DNA of 38,800 nucleotides, from the IMG/VR virus record IMGVR_UViG_3300044527_000754, positions 1-38,800 of that record; one strand, 5' to 3'. The number at the start of each line of letters is the position of its first letter. Position 1 is the stretch's first letter. The notes under the pieces are model-generated. The model was not told where the DNA came from and searched no databases. It was given only the letters and a program-made list of their open reading frames with translations. Origin of the DNA: a virus. Shown piece after piece: positions 1-6,967 of this stretch. A program made the translations under genes and the position numbers.

Positions 1-8
1 CACCCCTA

Positions 9-68
9 TCCACTCGGGTTTAATGTCTCACGGCTTTTGTGCGAGTGGACGCGCAAACGTGTTTGCGC
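9..68. promoter_or_regulatory. Paired inverted repeats upstream of the terminase operon
   Basis: Two inverted repeats lie in the non-coding leader. TCCACTCG (9-16) pairs with CGAGTGGA (42-49). GCGCAAAC (51-58) pairs with GTTTGCGC (61-68) across a two-base spacer, giving an 18-bp near-palindrome. They sit just before the candidate small terminase gene, where many phages carry cos or pac sites, so terminase binding is one possibility and a transcriptional operator another. No function can be shown from sequence alone. Confidence 0.4.
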
Positions 69-112
69 ATGGTTTGGACGCATGCGTTGCGTTTTGCGCG
101 GTTTCGGTGCGC

Positions 113-120
113 TTTGACAC
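113..120 (+). promoter_or_regulatory. TTTGACAC box, 12 nt before a start codon
   Basis: TTTGACAC ends exactly 12 bases before the ATG at 133. This is one of six late-gene starts with this box and spacing; the others begin at 6588, 9437, 11844, 22104 and 25511. The core matches a sigma-70 -35 hexamer but is too close to the start codon to act as one. Confidence 0.6.
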
Positions 121-132
121 CGGAAGCGCATC

Positions 133-789
133 ATGGCGCGGTCGCATGCAGAATCGGGGCTGGTGAAGCTCTACATGGCTGCGAAGGGGATGGCCCTTCG
201 CACGGCGCAACTCCATGCCAAGAACCGGCACCCGGATTACGTGGCGTTTTTGGCGACGCAGGGAGCGAAGGCGCTCGAAGTCGCCGACCCGAGCGAAGAG
301 CAAAAACGCGCCCTGGTCGCCGTGATGGGTGGGCAAACGCCCCCCGGAGATCGGCTGGTGCATGTGGCACCACCCGCAATGGAGAAGCCACAAGACCAAT
401 GGACGCCCGAGGAATATGCCGAGTGTCAGTGCTGGGCGGGCATGGTAGCTGCCAATGCGCAGCGGCAGGTCGCACTGGATCGCGGTGATCCCATGGCGGC
501 CATCGGCTTCGTGAAAATCGCCGCCGACTCGCTCAAGTCCTACCACCTCGCCCGCCAGCGTCGAGTCCAGGCCGAGCTGGAAAGCGGACGCCTCCAGCCG
601 ATGTCGGCCTGGCAGGACGCCAAAGCCGCGCTCATGAAATTCGTCTCGCTCTTCGCCTCCTTCGAAGGCCGCATCGCCCAGCGGGCGAACCCCGACAACC
701 CCCAGCATGCCATGCGAGCGATCAGCCAGTGGCGGGAAGAGGAATTCAACCCCGCCCTCGAAAACGTCCTCGCCGAGCTGGCCTTATGA
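133..789 (+). CDS. Candidate terminase small subunit
   Basis: A 218-residue, Arg/Ala-rich, soluble, mostly helical-looking protein with no signal peptide. It is the first gene of the operon that contains the large terminase, and small subunits normally occupy this place, where they recognise the packaging site and recruit the large subunit. I do not recognise a clear Nu1-type helix-turn-helix, so the call rests on position and size. The ATG at 133 is supported by the TTTGACAC box 12 bases upstream; there is no obvious Shine-Dalgarno site. Base composition changes inside this gene: the first 350 or so bases are G-rich like the right-hand module, and the remainder is C-rich like the other late genes. 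The next gene begins 4 bases after its stop. Confidence 0.45.
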   Translation: MARSHAESGLVKLYMAAKGMALRTAQLHAKNRHPDYVAFLATQGAKALEVADPSEEQKRALVAVMGGQTPPGDRLVHVAPPAMEKPQDQWTPEEYAECQCWAGMVAANAQRQVALDRGDPMAAIGFVKIAADSLKSYHLARQRRVQAELESGRLQPMSAWQDAKAALMKFVSLFASFEGRIAQRANPDNPQHAMRAISQWREEEFNPALENVLAELAL

Positions 790-793
790 TCCC

Positions 794-1354
794 ATGACCG
801 AAAAACACGCCAACCTCGAACTCTGGAAATCCGCCCCCCTCGCGGAGATCAACCATCCGCATCCCAAAAATCCCCGCGTCATTCCAGATGCCGACAGCGA
901 GGAAGTCCGCACCCTGGATGCCAGCCTAGAGCACGACTACTTTGATCCGCTCATCTGGAACAAACGAAACCGCATGTGGGTCTCCGGTCATGTTCGCGCC
1001 TGGCGCATGACCGCCCTCGGCTTCACCCATGCCGATGTCGTCGTCGTCGATTACGATGAGGAGACGCACCTCGCCCGCATGCTGGCAGCCAATGCCCACT
1101 CCGGCAAAAACGACGAAGACAAGCTCGACGCCCTCCTCACCAGCCTTCGCACCTCCGAGATTGATCCCGTTCTCGCCATGATCGGATCGTTCAAAGACGA
1201 TTCATCACCGAAAAAATCCCGCAGTAAACCACCGCCGACATCCGTCTCCGAAGTCTTTGAAATCATCCTCGAATGCACCGGCGAAGCCCAGCAGGCCGAA
1301 CTCTTTGATCGCTTCAGAAAGGAGGGTTTGAAATGCCGCTTGCTCACATTGTAA
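794..1354 (+). CDS. ParB/Srx-like nuclease-fold protein
   Basis: A 186-residue protein with a ParB/sulfiredoxin-type N-terminal domain. The diagnostic segment is GHVRAWRMTALG from Gly65, followed by a V-rich strand and the LARMLAANAHSGKND region, which resembles the NTP-binding GHRR region of ParB proteins and the GH-R-LAA form found beside phage DNA-modifying enzymes. The N-terminal segment AEINHPHPKNPR also fits the family. ParB itself is a CTPase and DNA clamp; these short phage members have no settled role. It begins 4 bases after the candidate small terminase gene, and its end overlaps the next gene by 22 bases, so all are probably co-transcribed. The last 60 or so residues, with a Lys/Ser/Pro-rich linker, are not recognised. 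A second, longer ParB-like gene lies at 34046. Confidence 0.7.
   Translation: MTEKHANLELWKSAPLAEINHPHPKNPRVIPDADSEEVRTLDASLEHDYFDPLIWNKRNRMWVSGHVRAWRMTALGFTHADVVVVDYDEETHLARMLAANAHSGKNDEDKLDALLTSLRTSEIDPVLAMIGSFKDDSSPKKSRSKPPPTSVSEVFEIILECTGEAQQAELFDRFRKEGLKCRLLTL
1319..1326 (+). promoter_or_regulatory. Strong Shine-Dalgarno site for the ABC-GNAT gene
   Basis: AAGGAGGG ends 6 bases before the ATG at 1333. Canonical sites like this are rare among the late genes here, so the fusion protein may be translated independently and efficiently even though its start lies inside the end of the ParB-like gene. Confidence 0.7.
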
Positions 1355-2478
1355 GAGAGTCGCCCATCAGCGATTCCTTCCGCACCGCTCAGGTCATGGG
1401 CATGTTTGATGTCCCGCATCGCGGTTCCATTCGTCACGAGTGGGACGTTGAGCTGCCGCTCGAATCACACGACTGGAAAATCGGTCTCATCGTTGGCAGC
1501 AGCGGCAGCGGCAAAACCACCATCGCTCGCGAGTTGTTCCCGCATGCCTACTTTCATGAGCGCTTCGACTGGCCCGCCGGTTCATTGCTCGACGGCTTCC
1601 CCGCTGCCGCCGCTACGAAAGACATCGTCGAAGCACTCTCCAGTGTCGGACTTTCCAGCCCGCCCATGTGGATCAAGCCCTTCGCGCATCTCAGCAACGG
1701 CCAGCAGTTCCGTGCCGAGCTGGCGCGCTCCATGATGCACGATGCCGACACCATCATCTTCGACGAATTCACTTCCGTCGTCGATCGCACCGTTGCGCAG
1801 GTCTGTTCCGCCGCCGTTTCCAAACTCATCCGCAGGAGGCATCGCCCGCAACTCGTCGCGGTCTCGTGTCACTTCGACATCATCGACTGGCTCCAGCCAG
1901 ATTGGTTGTTCGACGTGAACGAGAACCGCTTTGAGTGGCGGAGTCTTCGGCGAAAGCCACCCATCACCCTCCGCATCAACGAAACCCCGCGTTCAACGTG
2001 GCAACTATTTAGGGGGCATCACTATTTGAGCGCCGATCTCCACACCGCCGCCAAATGCTACCTCGCCACCTGGCAGGATGTCCCCGTGGCCTTCGTCGCC
2101 GTCATCCTGCAACCGCACAACATCGTTTACAATTTCCGACGCGAGCATCGGGTTGTGGTGTTGCCCGACTTTCAAGGTGTCGGCATCGGCAACGCCGTCT
2201 CCGAGTTTATCGCTGCTCAATACACCACAGCTGGTTACCGCTACATCAGCGTCACCAGCCATCCCGCCATGATTCGGCATCGCCTTGCCTCGCCTCTGTG
2301 GGCCTGCACACGCGCCCCCGCGCATGGCAGCAAACCCAATTCTCGCAGCGGCTCAGTCGGTAGAACCAGCGTTCAGCGACTCACCGCCAGCTTTGAATTC
2401 AAGCCGTCAAGCGTTACCCCAGAAATCTTTCCCGGCAAAGCCATTGACCCATCTGAATCGGTGGCAAGTGCTGTTTGA
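1333..2478 (+). CDS. ABC-type ATPase fused to a GNAT acyltransferase domain
   Basis: A 381-residue two-domain protein. The N-terminal half is an intact ABC ATPase: Walker A GSSGSGKTT (55-63), signature LSNGQ (120-124), Walker B IIFDE (141-145) and the H-loop histidine in SCHFD (His180). From about residue 210 there is a GNAT-like acyltransferase domain: GHHYLSA (228-234), a central strand, then VLPDFQGVGIG (276-286), which matches the acyl-CoA pyrophosphate loop; near the C-terminus is an RLTASFEF motif. No transmembrane segments are present, so it is not a transporter. The architecture matches the group described as ABC-type ATPase fused to a predicted acetyltransferase (COG2401, from memory). 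Phage Mu Mom, which modifies adenine in DNA, also has a GNAT fold, so DNA modification is a plausible but untested role. It is followed without a gap by the ASCH gene. Confidence 0.8.
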   Translation: MPLAHIVRESPISDSFRTAQVMGMFDVPHRGSIRHEWDVELPLESHDWKIGLIVGSSGSGKTTIARELFPHAYFHERFDWPAGSLLDGFPAAAATKDIVEALSSVGLSSPPMWIKPFAHLSNGQQFRAELARSMMHDADTIIFDEFTSVVDRTVAQVCSAAVSKLIRRRHRPQLVAVSCHFDIIDWLQPDWLFDVNENRFEWRSLRRKPPITLRINETPRSTWQLFRGHHYLSADLHTAAKCYLATWQDVPVAFVAVILQPHNIVYNFRREHRVVVLPDFQGVGIGNAVSEFIAAQYTTAGYRYISVTSHPAMIRHRLASPLWACTRAPAHGSKPNSRSGSVGRTSVQRLTASFEFKPSSVTPEIFPGKAIDPSESVASAV

Positions 2479-2769
2479 ATGGAACCCCGAATCCTCACGC
2501 TCCGCCTGAAAACCATCTATTGGAATCAAATCGCCGCTGGCACCAAGCGCGAGGAATTGCGCCTAGCAAATCCACGCTACATTCGCCAGCTTCTCAGCCG
2601 CGACTACGATGTGATTCATCTCTGGCTCGGCTACCCGCCTGCCACCGAGGCAACGAAGCTGCTGCGTTTCGCTTGGCGCGGCGCTCGCCGCATTCGCCGC
2701 CAGCATGAGCACTTCGGACCGACGCCCGTTGATTTGATCGCTGTCGATCTGAGCGTCCGCATACCATGA
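2479..2769 (+). CDS. ASCH-domain protein
   Basis: A 96-residue protein matching the small phage ASCH family, a PUA-like beta-barrel associated with RNA or modified-nucleotide binding and, in YqfB, N4-acetylcytidine hydrolysis. Visible signatures are the N-terminal LTLRLKTIYWNQIAAGTKRE segment with GTKREELRL, then a GYPP turn, a WRG motif and HEHFGPTPVDLIAVDL at the end. Its start codon immediately follows the stop of the ABC-GNAT gene, and its stop overlaps the start of the large terminase by 4 bases, so the three are translationally linked. The substrate cannot be read. The neighbourhood suggests that it recognises or processes a modified base or nucleotide, but this is inference. Confidence 0.72.
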   Translation: MEPRILTLRLKTIYWNQIAAGTKREELRLANPRYIRQLLSRDYDVIHLWLGYPPATEATKLLRFAWRGARRIRRQHEHFGPTPVDLIAVDLSVRIP

Positions 2770-4817
2770 CCGCCCCGCCGCCAGACCTCACCGCCGCCGC
2801 CAGTGCGCTCAATCGTCGGCGGCTCGCCGCGTTGCTCGACAAATACGGTCGCGGCAGCGCCAGCAAGGCCGAGATCGACGAACTCTACGCCGACGCGCAG
2901 ATCGCCGCCCTGCTGCCGCCACGCGCCGTCGCTGTCACGCCCGAGGCCGCGCCCACGGCACCCGCCCCGCAGATCATCTACACGCCCTCTCGCGTCCCCT
3001 ACACCCCGCAGCAACGCCGCGCCGCCGCCGTGCAAAGCGAGGTGCTCGGCATGTTCCGCACCCAGCGGCGAAAAGCTGTTGTGCCATGGTTGGAGGAAAA
3101 CATCATCCTGCCACGCAAGATGGCCCCGAACTCCGCCGGGCCGTTTCGCACGGCCTCGCGCCCGTTTCAGCGTCCCATCTTGGAATGCTTCGACCCCGAG
3201 TCCGGCGTCAATGAGTGCGGCGTCTCCGCCGGTGTGCAGATCGCAAAGACCGCCATGCTCACCCTCGGGGCCAGCTACCGTCTCGTCAATGCCCCGCTCC
3301 CCATCCTCATCGTCGGCAGCTCCCGCGACTGGACCAAGACCGAACTCAGCGAGAAGCGCATGCAGTGCCTCATCGACGAGAACCCCATCCTCGCCGCTTG
3401 CAAACCTGCCAACCCCGACCGCTACCGCTCTATGTCGATGGATATGGCCGGAGGCATGGTCAACTTCGTCGGCGGCAATTCCCCCGGCGCACTCTCCGGC
3501 GGCTCCTACGGCATCACGCTTTGCGATGAAGCCTCGAAGCTCATCCAAAGCGAAAGCGAGCAAGCCCCCGAGGCACACCCATTCCACCTCATCGCAAAGC
3601 GCACCGACGGCTTTGGTGCGCTGGAGTTCCACTATTACAGCAGCACGCCAAACAGCCCCACGCATCCCTTTTGGCGCTACATCCTCGCCGGAGACCAAAC
3701 CCACTTCTACGTCGAGTGCCCGCACTGCCACGAGTGGTTTTATCTCGACTTCATTGGCCGCGCTGAGGATGTCGAAGACTACAACACCCACCTCGGCCTC
3801 ACCCTCCCGTCCTCGTATAAATCCATCACCTGGGACAAGACCGCCCGCGAAGCCAGCGGACAGTGGGACGAGACCCGCGTCCGTGAATCCGTCCGCTACA
3901 TCTGTCCGCGCAACGGCTGCGAAATCACCGAGCTGCACAAGCAAGCCATGGTCGAAGGCTGCACCGAAAAGCGCCACAACCCCATCGCCGCCAAAAATCG
4001 CCGAACCTTCATCCTTCCCTCATTCTACTCACCCACCAAGTCCTTCGGCACCATGGCCTGGGACTTCCTCGCCAGCCTGCACGACATCTTCGGGCTCCAG
4101 GATTACTACAACAGCCGCCTCGCTCGACCGTGGACCGAATACAACGTCAACCTCAAGATGGAAGACATCCTCCGCGCCATCGCCGACGGCAAAAACGGCC
4201 GCCCGCTCTACCGCCGAAACACCCTCCCCTTCAAGCCCCTCCGCTTACTCCTCAATGCCGATCCCGGCGAAGCCACCACCCATTGGGAACTCGTCGCCCT
4301 CGCCCACGACGGCGGAGTGTGGGTCTGCGATTGGGGCACCGTCGTCTCATCGAAAGATTTGCTCGCCACCGACTTCCTCAAAGCCCGCCACATCATCATC
4401 GACGGCACCAACGAAAAAATCTTCCCCATCCGAGGCTACCTCGACACCGGCTGGCAGCAGGACGACCAGCTCGACGTGTGCTCAGCCTCACGCGGCTTCT
4501 TCGTCCCCGTCAAAGGCTCCGACTCAAAGCATGGACAGCTTCACGAGACCCGCGTTGCCACCCGTCCGCAAATGGCCCTCCTCGTCTTCAACGACCGCGA
4601 GATCAAAAACATGCTCTACGCCAATCGGCTCATGAAACAAAACGACGGCGGCTTCCACCTCCCCACCGATGCCGACCCCGAAGTCAAGCTCGGCCACACC
4701 GGCCAAAAACGCGACGCCGACGGCGAATGGCAACGCGTCCCCCACGACCACTTCGGCGACTGCTCCAAATACACCTGCATAGACTACCAGCTCCTCCGCG
4801 CTGGTGGCATGCTTTGA
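2766..4817 (+). CDS. terL: Terminase large subunit, GpA family
   Basis: A 683-residue packaging ATPase/nuclease close in plan to lambda GpA. After a Pro/Ala-rich N-terminal linker (1-85), the ATPase carries a deviant Walker A (SAGVQIAKT, Lys161) and Walker B ITLCDE (Asp254, Glu255). A zinc-finger-like insertion has CPHC (Cys318, Cys321) and a second Cys pair (Cys380, Cys385). The C-terminal RNase H-like nuclease begins near LLNADPGE (Asp499). It pumps DNA into the prohead and cuts it at the packaging site. The start overlaps the ASCH stop as ATGA. GpA-type terminases usually act at cos or by headful cutting; which applies here cannot be decided. Only terminase-region genes with enzyme-like cargo precede it, an unusual separation from the presumed small subunit. 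Confidence 0.92.
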   Translation: MTAPPPDLTAAASALNRRRLAALLDKYGRGSASKAEIDELYADAQIAALLPPRAVAVTPEAAPTAPAPQIIYTPSRVPYTPQQRRAAAVQSEVLGMFRTQRRKAVVPWLEENIILPRKMAPNSAGPFRTASRPFQRPILECFDPESGVNECGVSAGVQIAKTAMLTLGASYRLVNAPLPILIVGSSRDWTKTELSEKRMQCLIDENPILAACKPANPDRYRSMSMDMAGGMVNFVGGNSPGALSGGSYGITLCDEASKLIQSESEQAPEAHPFHLIAKRTDGFGALEFHYYSSTPNSPTHPFWRYILAGDQTHFYVECPHCHEWFYLDFIGRAEDVEDYNTHLGLTLPSSYKSITWDKTAREASGQWDETRVRESVRYICPRNGCEITELHKQAMVEGCTEKRHNPIAAKNRRTFILPSFYSPTKSFGTMAWDFLASLHDIFGLQDYYNSRLARPWTEYNVNLKMEDILRAIADGKNGRPLYRRNTLPFKPLRLLLNADPGEATTHWELVALAHDGGVWVCDWGTVVSSKDLLATDFLKARHIIIDGTNEKIFPIRGYLDTGWQQDDQLDVCSASRGFFVPVKGSDSKHGQLHETRVATRPQMALLVFNDREIKNMLYANRLMKQNDGGFHLPTDADPEVKLGHTGQKRDADGEWQRVPHDHFGDCSKYTCIDYQLLRAGGML

Positions 4818-4833
4818 ACGATAAGGATCAGGC

Positions 4834-4887
4834 ACAAAATGGGCGCGTTTGATGCCGCCTCGTCTAGTGTCTCTCCGCCCATTTTGT
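4834..4887. repeat. 12-bp inverted repeat after terL
   Basis: ACAAAATGGGCG (4834-4845) and CGCCCATTTTGT (4876-4887) are perfect complements separated by 30 bases, 17 bases past the terL stop. It could form a long-loop hairpin, slowing transcription or protecting mRNA ends, but it lacks a clean T-run. Confidence 0.5.
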
Positions 4888-4983
4888 TGACCTGCATCCG
4901 CTGGTTCTCATTCCGTTCCCCACGACTCCCGCAAAAGATTCTTTTAATTGTGTATTGACACAATTCAAGTCCTCAACTAAGTT
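4886..4983 (+). promoter_or_regulatory. Leader A of the first cargo island, with promoter-like site and operator
   Basis: The leader begins GTTGACCTGCA and contains AAAAGATT about 50 bases later; both are shared with the leader at 5897. AATTGTG (4946-4952) and CACAATT (4959-4965) form an operator-like inverted repeat overlapping TTGACA at 4955-4960. TAAGTT lies 17 bases farther on as a weak -10. This suggests that the cargo gene at 5048 has its own regulated promoter. Confidence 0.45.
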
Positions 4984-5047
4984 CATCTCGTTCCACAAAG
5001 GAACAACGTCCCGGCGTCTCCGGCAACTCAGCAAAGAATACAAGCTC

Positions 5048-5638
5048 ATGAATACTTCAGAATACACCGCCCACGACGACGCGCTCACAGCAGCGTATGC
5101 CAAGAACGCCGCCCGCAATGACGACGCCCTTGATGACCGCACCATTGCAGGCCGCGTTTCATTCGCCGAAGTCCTCGCCGTAATTGACGCAAAGCAAGCC
5201 GCCAAACTCGAAGCACTCAACGCCACGCTTCCGCCATGTCCCCAAGTGCCGAAGCTGGAAGAAGAACCCAGCGAACTGGTGGTCAAAGAAACTGCCTTCG
5301 GCGGTAAGTGGGTGCGCCGCAAGTATGCAAACGGAACTCTGAGTCACGCGGCCTTTATGGGCAAAGGTATTGCCGGTCCTCGCTACACAAACGAAGCCGA
5401 AGTCTATGCCGCCCGCGAAAAGGAACGCGAGTGGGTCAACGCTAAAAACGCAGCGGTTGCAAAGCTCAACTTCATCTCCGGGCACGCTCGCGGTCTGCTC
5501 AACGGAACGGACACGCGGAGCGGTGGCTACCGTGATTTTGGCTCCCGCACGCTGGCAACGATCCGCCAGAAGGCGCAAGGCAGCTCACACACGGCAGGAT
5601 ACTGCCAAGAAATAATCAACGCCTACGACGCCCAATGA
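5048..5638 (+). CDS. Unknown cargo protein
   Basis: A 196-residue hydrophilic protein with no signal peptide or membrane segment. I do not recognise the family. The N-terminal half is Ala/Asp/Lys-rich and probably helical (AHDDALTAAYAKNAARNDD). The central segment FGGKWVRRKYANGTLSHAAF looks like a small basic beta structure, and the C-terminus is enriched in Arg, Gly and Ser. A TTG upstream at 4955 is in frame, but it lies inside the promoter-like site, so the ATG at 5048 is preferred. It lies between the terminase and portal genes behind its own promoter-like leader, which is typical of a moron. Its stop overlaps the next gene by 4 bases. Confidence 0.6.
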   Translation: MNTSEYTAHDDALTAAYAKNAARNDDALDDRTIAGRVSFAEVLAVIDAKQAAKLEALNATLPPCPQVPKLEEEPSELVVKETAFGGKWVRRKYANGTLSHAAFMGKGIAGPRYTNEAEVYAAREKEREWVNAKNAAVAKLNFISGHARGLLNGTDTRSGGYRDFGSRTLATIRQKAQGSSHTAGYCQEIINAYDAQ

Positions 5639-5832
5639 ACCCCGTCGAACCAACACGCGGAGCGCCCCCCAAGCGGGGTGTTACCGCAACTGCCATCATC
5701 AACGTCCGCGTGGACGTTGGCCGAAAAAACCACTACACGCGTTTCGCCAAGAAGCGCCGCGATGGAGACAAGACCCTCGCAGGACTGGTGATCGAAACGC
5801 TCGACGCGGCGACTGGCTACCGTGAGGAATGA
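5635..5832 (+). CDS. Small basic protein, possible ribbon-helix-helix
   Basis: A 65-residue, Arg/Lys-rich protein starting in an ATGA overlap with the preceding cargo gene. The segment TATAIINVRVDVGRKNHYTRFAKKRRDGDKTLAGLVIETLDAAT has the strand, then two-helix outline of ribbon-helix-helix DNA-binding proteins, so it may regulate the island. The match is weak and I treat the function as unknown. Confidence 0.5.
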   Translation: MNPVEPTRGAPPKRGVTATAIINVRVDVGRKNHYTRFAKKRRDGDKTLAGLVIETLDAATGYREE

Positions 5833-5896
5833 GAACGACCTGCGTCAGGCACGCGCCGCGCAGGGCGTCGATGACACGAGAGACTAGCTACGGCGC

Positions 5897-5983
5897 GTTG
5901 ACCTGCACGCTATGGTTCTGGCCCGTTTCGACCTCCGAAAAAGATTTTCACTTTCCGCTCGCAATGATACGGCAATGCCGTAT
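5897..5983 (+). promoter_or_regulatory. Leader B, related to leader A, with operator-like repeat
   Basis: The segment starts GTTGACCTGCA like the leader at 4886 and also has GGTTCT and AAAAGATT in the same order. It ends in ATACGGC (5967-5973) and GCCGTAT (5977-5983) around AAT, an operator-like inverted repeat. It probably drives the gene at 6028. Confidence 0.45.
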
Positions 5984-6027
5984 TGATAGGAATCAGCAAT
6001 GACGCTGACATCACCCAAATCAAACAT

Positions 6028-6267
6028 ATGAAACTCACTCGTAACGACATCGCCCCCAACTCCCTCAGCGGATACAGCAGCTACACGACTGACGACGGCG
6101 AAAAGATCAGCGTCCAGCTCGCAGAAACCAAAGACGGCAAGCACGCAGTGCGCGCATTTACCGAAGACTCCGGCACTGAGATTTTTCGCGGGCCGTTCGC
6201 GACGCAGGAAGAAGCGGAGGCTTGCGCCGACAACATTGAAAACGAATGGCAGGGGTTCGCGGAATGA
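6028..6267 (+). CDS. Small acidic cargo protein
   Basis: A 79-residue acidic protein of unknown family. It reads as alternating beta strands (SYTTDDGEKISVQLAETKDG, then EIFRGPFATQEEAEACADNIENEW), a small alpha/beta fold with a C-terminal helix. The ATG at 6028 is chosen over an earlier in-frame codon at 5983 because the latter lies within the operator-like repeat. The stop overlaps the next gene as ATGA, so the pair is coupled; an antitoxin- or inhibitor-like role is possible but unsupported. Confidence 0.55.
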   Translation: MKLTRNDIAPNSLSGYSSYTTDDGEKISVQLAETKDGKHAVRAFTEDSGTEIFRGPFATQEEAEACADNIENEWQGFAE

Positions 6268-6515
6268 CCTTCGCCGCCCAACTCCAAGACGCTAAAAGCC
6301 ACCTCACCGCGCGTGAGGTGGCTGCTGCTGTGTCGCCGCTGCTGAGTCATCGCACCGTCGAAGACTGGCTGGCAGATCGTCGCAGCCCTCCCGCGTGGAC
6401 GCAGGAATGGATACTCTCCCGCGTCCACCCGCCGAAAAAGGCCCGATCACGCAAGGGCCAGAACGACCTAGCTCACGGCGCTGCCGCGGGCGAAACCCAA
6501 CCGCAAACACACTGA
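6264..6515 (+). CDS. Small HTH-like protein
   Basis: An 83-residue protein. LTAREVAAAVSPLLSHRTVEDWLADRRSPPAWTQEWIL has the shape of a helix-turn-helix followed by the VEDWLxGRRxPP pattern seen in Cro-like DNA-binding proteins. The C-terminal 25 residues are basic and probably disordered. It starts in a 4-base overlap with the gene before it and ends the cargo island. It may autoregulate the island through the operator-like repeats at 4946 or 5967; this is inference. Confidence 0.6.
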   Translation: MTFAAQLQDAKSHLTAREVAAAVSPLLSHRTVEDWLADRRSPPAWTQEWILSRVHPPKKARSRKGQNDLAHGAAAGETQPQTH

Positions 6516-6568
6516 CGTATTAAACCAACCCAGGTTGCGATAACCACCTCTGCCTCACGCTCAGCTCA

Positions 6569-6575
6569 TTGACAC
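6569..6575 (+). promoter_or_regulatory. TTGACAC box, 12 nt before a start codon
   Basis: TTGACAC, preceded here by A instead of T, ends exactly 12 bases before the ATG at 6588. It marks the return from the cargo island to structural genes. A nearer ATG at 6578 is out of frame. Confidence 0.55.
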
Positions 6576-6587
6576 CCATGCCACGGC

Positions 6588-6926
6588 ATGGCCGCAGTCA
6601 CCATCGCCGACCTCACTTCGGACTTCCGTTTTCACGCCCGCATTTTGTATGCGGGCGATCCGAGCGCACAGCGGCAATGGCTGACGGAGCAATACCTCCT
6701 CCTGGCTGAGGATCGCAGCGGTGCCGAGATCACGGCGCAGGCTTTTGAAGGCTCCTCGCACTCGGCGCAGTTTCGCGATTCCTCTCCGGAGCAGCGGCGG
6801 CAGGCCGTGCAGGCCGCCATCGAAGACCTCGAGGCCGAGATTGCCGGCCAAGTCGCCAAGTCGCTCTCCCGTCCCTTTGGCTTCCGCTTCCGGCCTGGCT
6901 ACGAGCCTGCCACCCTGCTCGGCTGA
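6588..6926 (+). CDS. Head-tail connector candidate (gpW position)
   Basis: A 112-residue protein between terL and portal, the place of lambda gpW, which joins the connector to the tail. It is predicted helical, with an acidic middle (SPEQRRQAVQAAIEDLEAEI) and a conserved-looking aromatic C-terminus (RPFGFRFRPGYEP). I do not recognise it by sequence, and it is longer than gpW, so the role is from position. The start is supported by the TTGACAC box 12 bases upstream. Confidence 0.5.
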   Translation: MAAVTIADLTSDFRFHARILYAGDPSAQRQWLTEQYLLLAEDRSGAEITAQAFEGSSHSAQFRDSSPEQRRQAVQAAIEDLEAEIAGQVAKSLSRPFGFRFRPGYEPATLLG

Positions 6927-6930
6927 TCTC

Positions 6931-6960
6931 TGACATCTCACGTCTCACCTCTTACTTTCG
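6931..6960 (+). repeat. Pyrimidine CTCAC-type tract before the portal start
   Basis: A CTCACGTCTCACCTCTTAC tract follows a TCTGACAT sequence and precedes the portal ATG. It belongs to the same CACCTCT-type family as the tracts at 17164 and near 24204. No Shine-Dalgarno site is present. Confidence 0.5.
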
Positions 6961-6967
6961 CCGCCCG

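Noticed and set aside
113-120. Ordinary sigma-70 -35 box
   Set aside because: A -10 element would fall inside the coding sequence and none is present there, here or at the other 12-base sites.
1333-2478. ABC transporter component
   Set aside because: No membrane segment or permease gene; the ATPase is fused to a GNAT domain.
2631-3977. Long minus-strand open frame opposite terL
   Set aside because: It is the mirror of a GC-rich gene with C-ending codons; the protein is low-complexity Gly/Val/Ala and terL on the + strand is certain.
2803-4635. 610-codon alternative + frame across terL
   Set aside because: Ser/Pro/Arg-rich low-complexity translation, typical of a shifted frame in GC-rich DNA.
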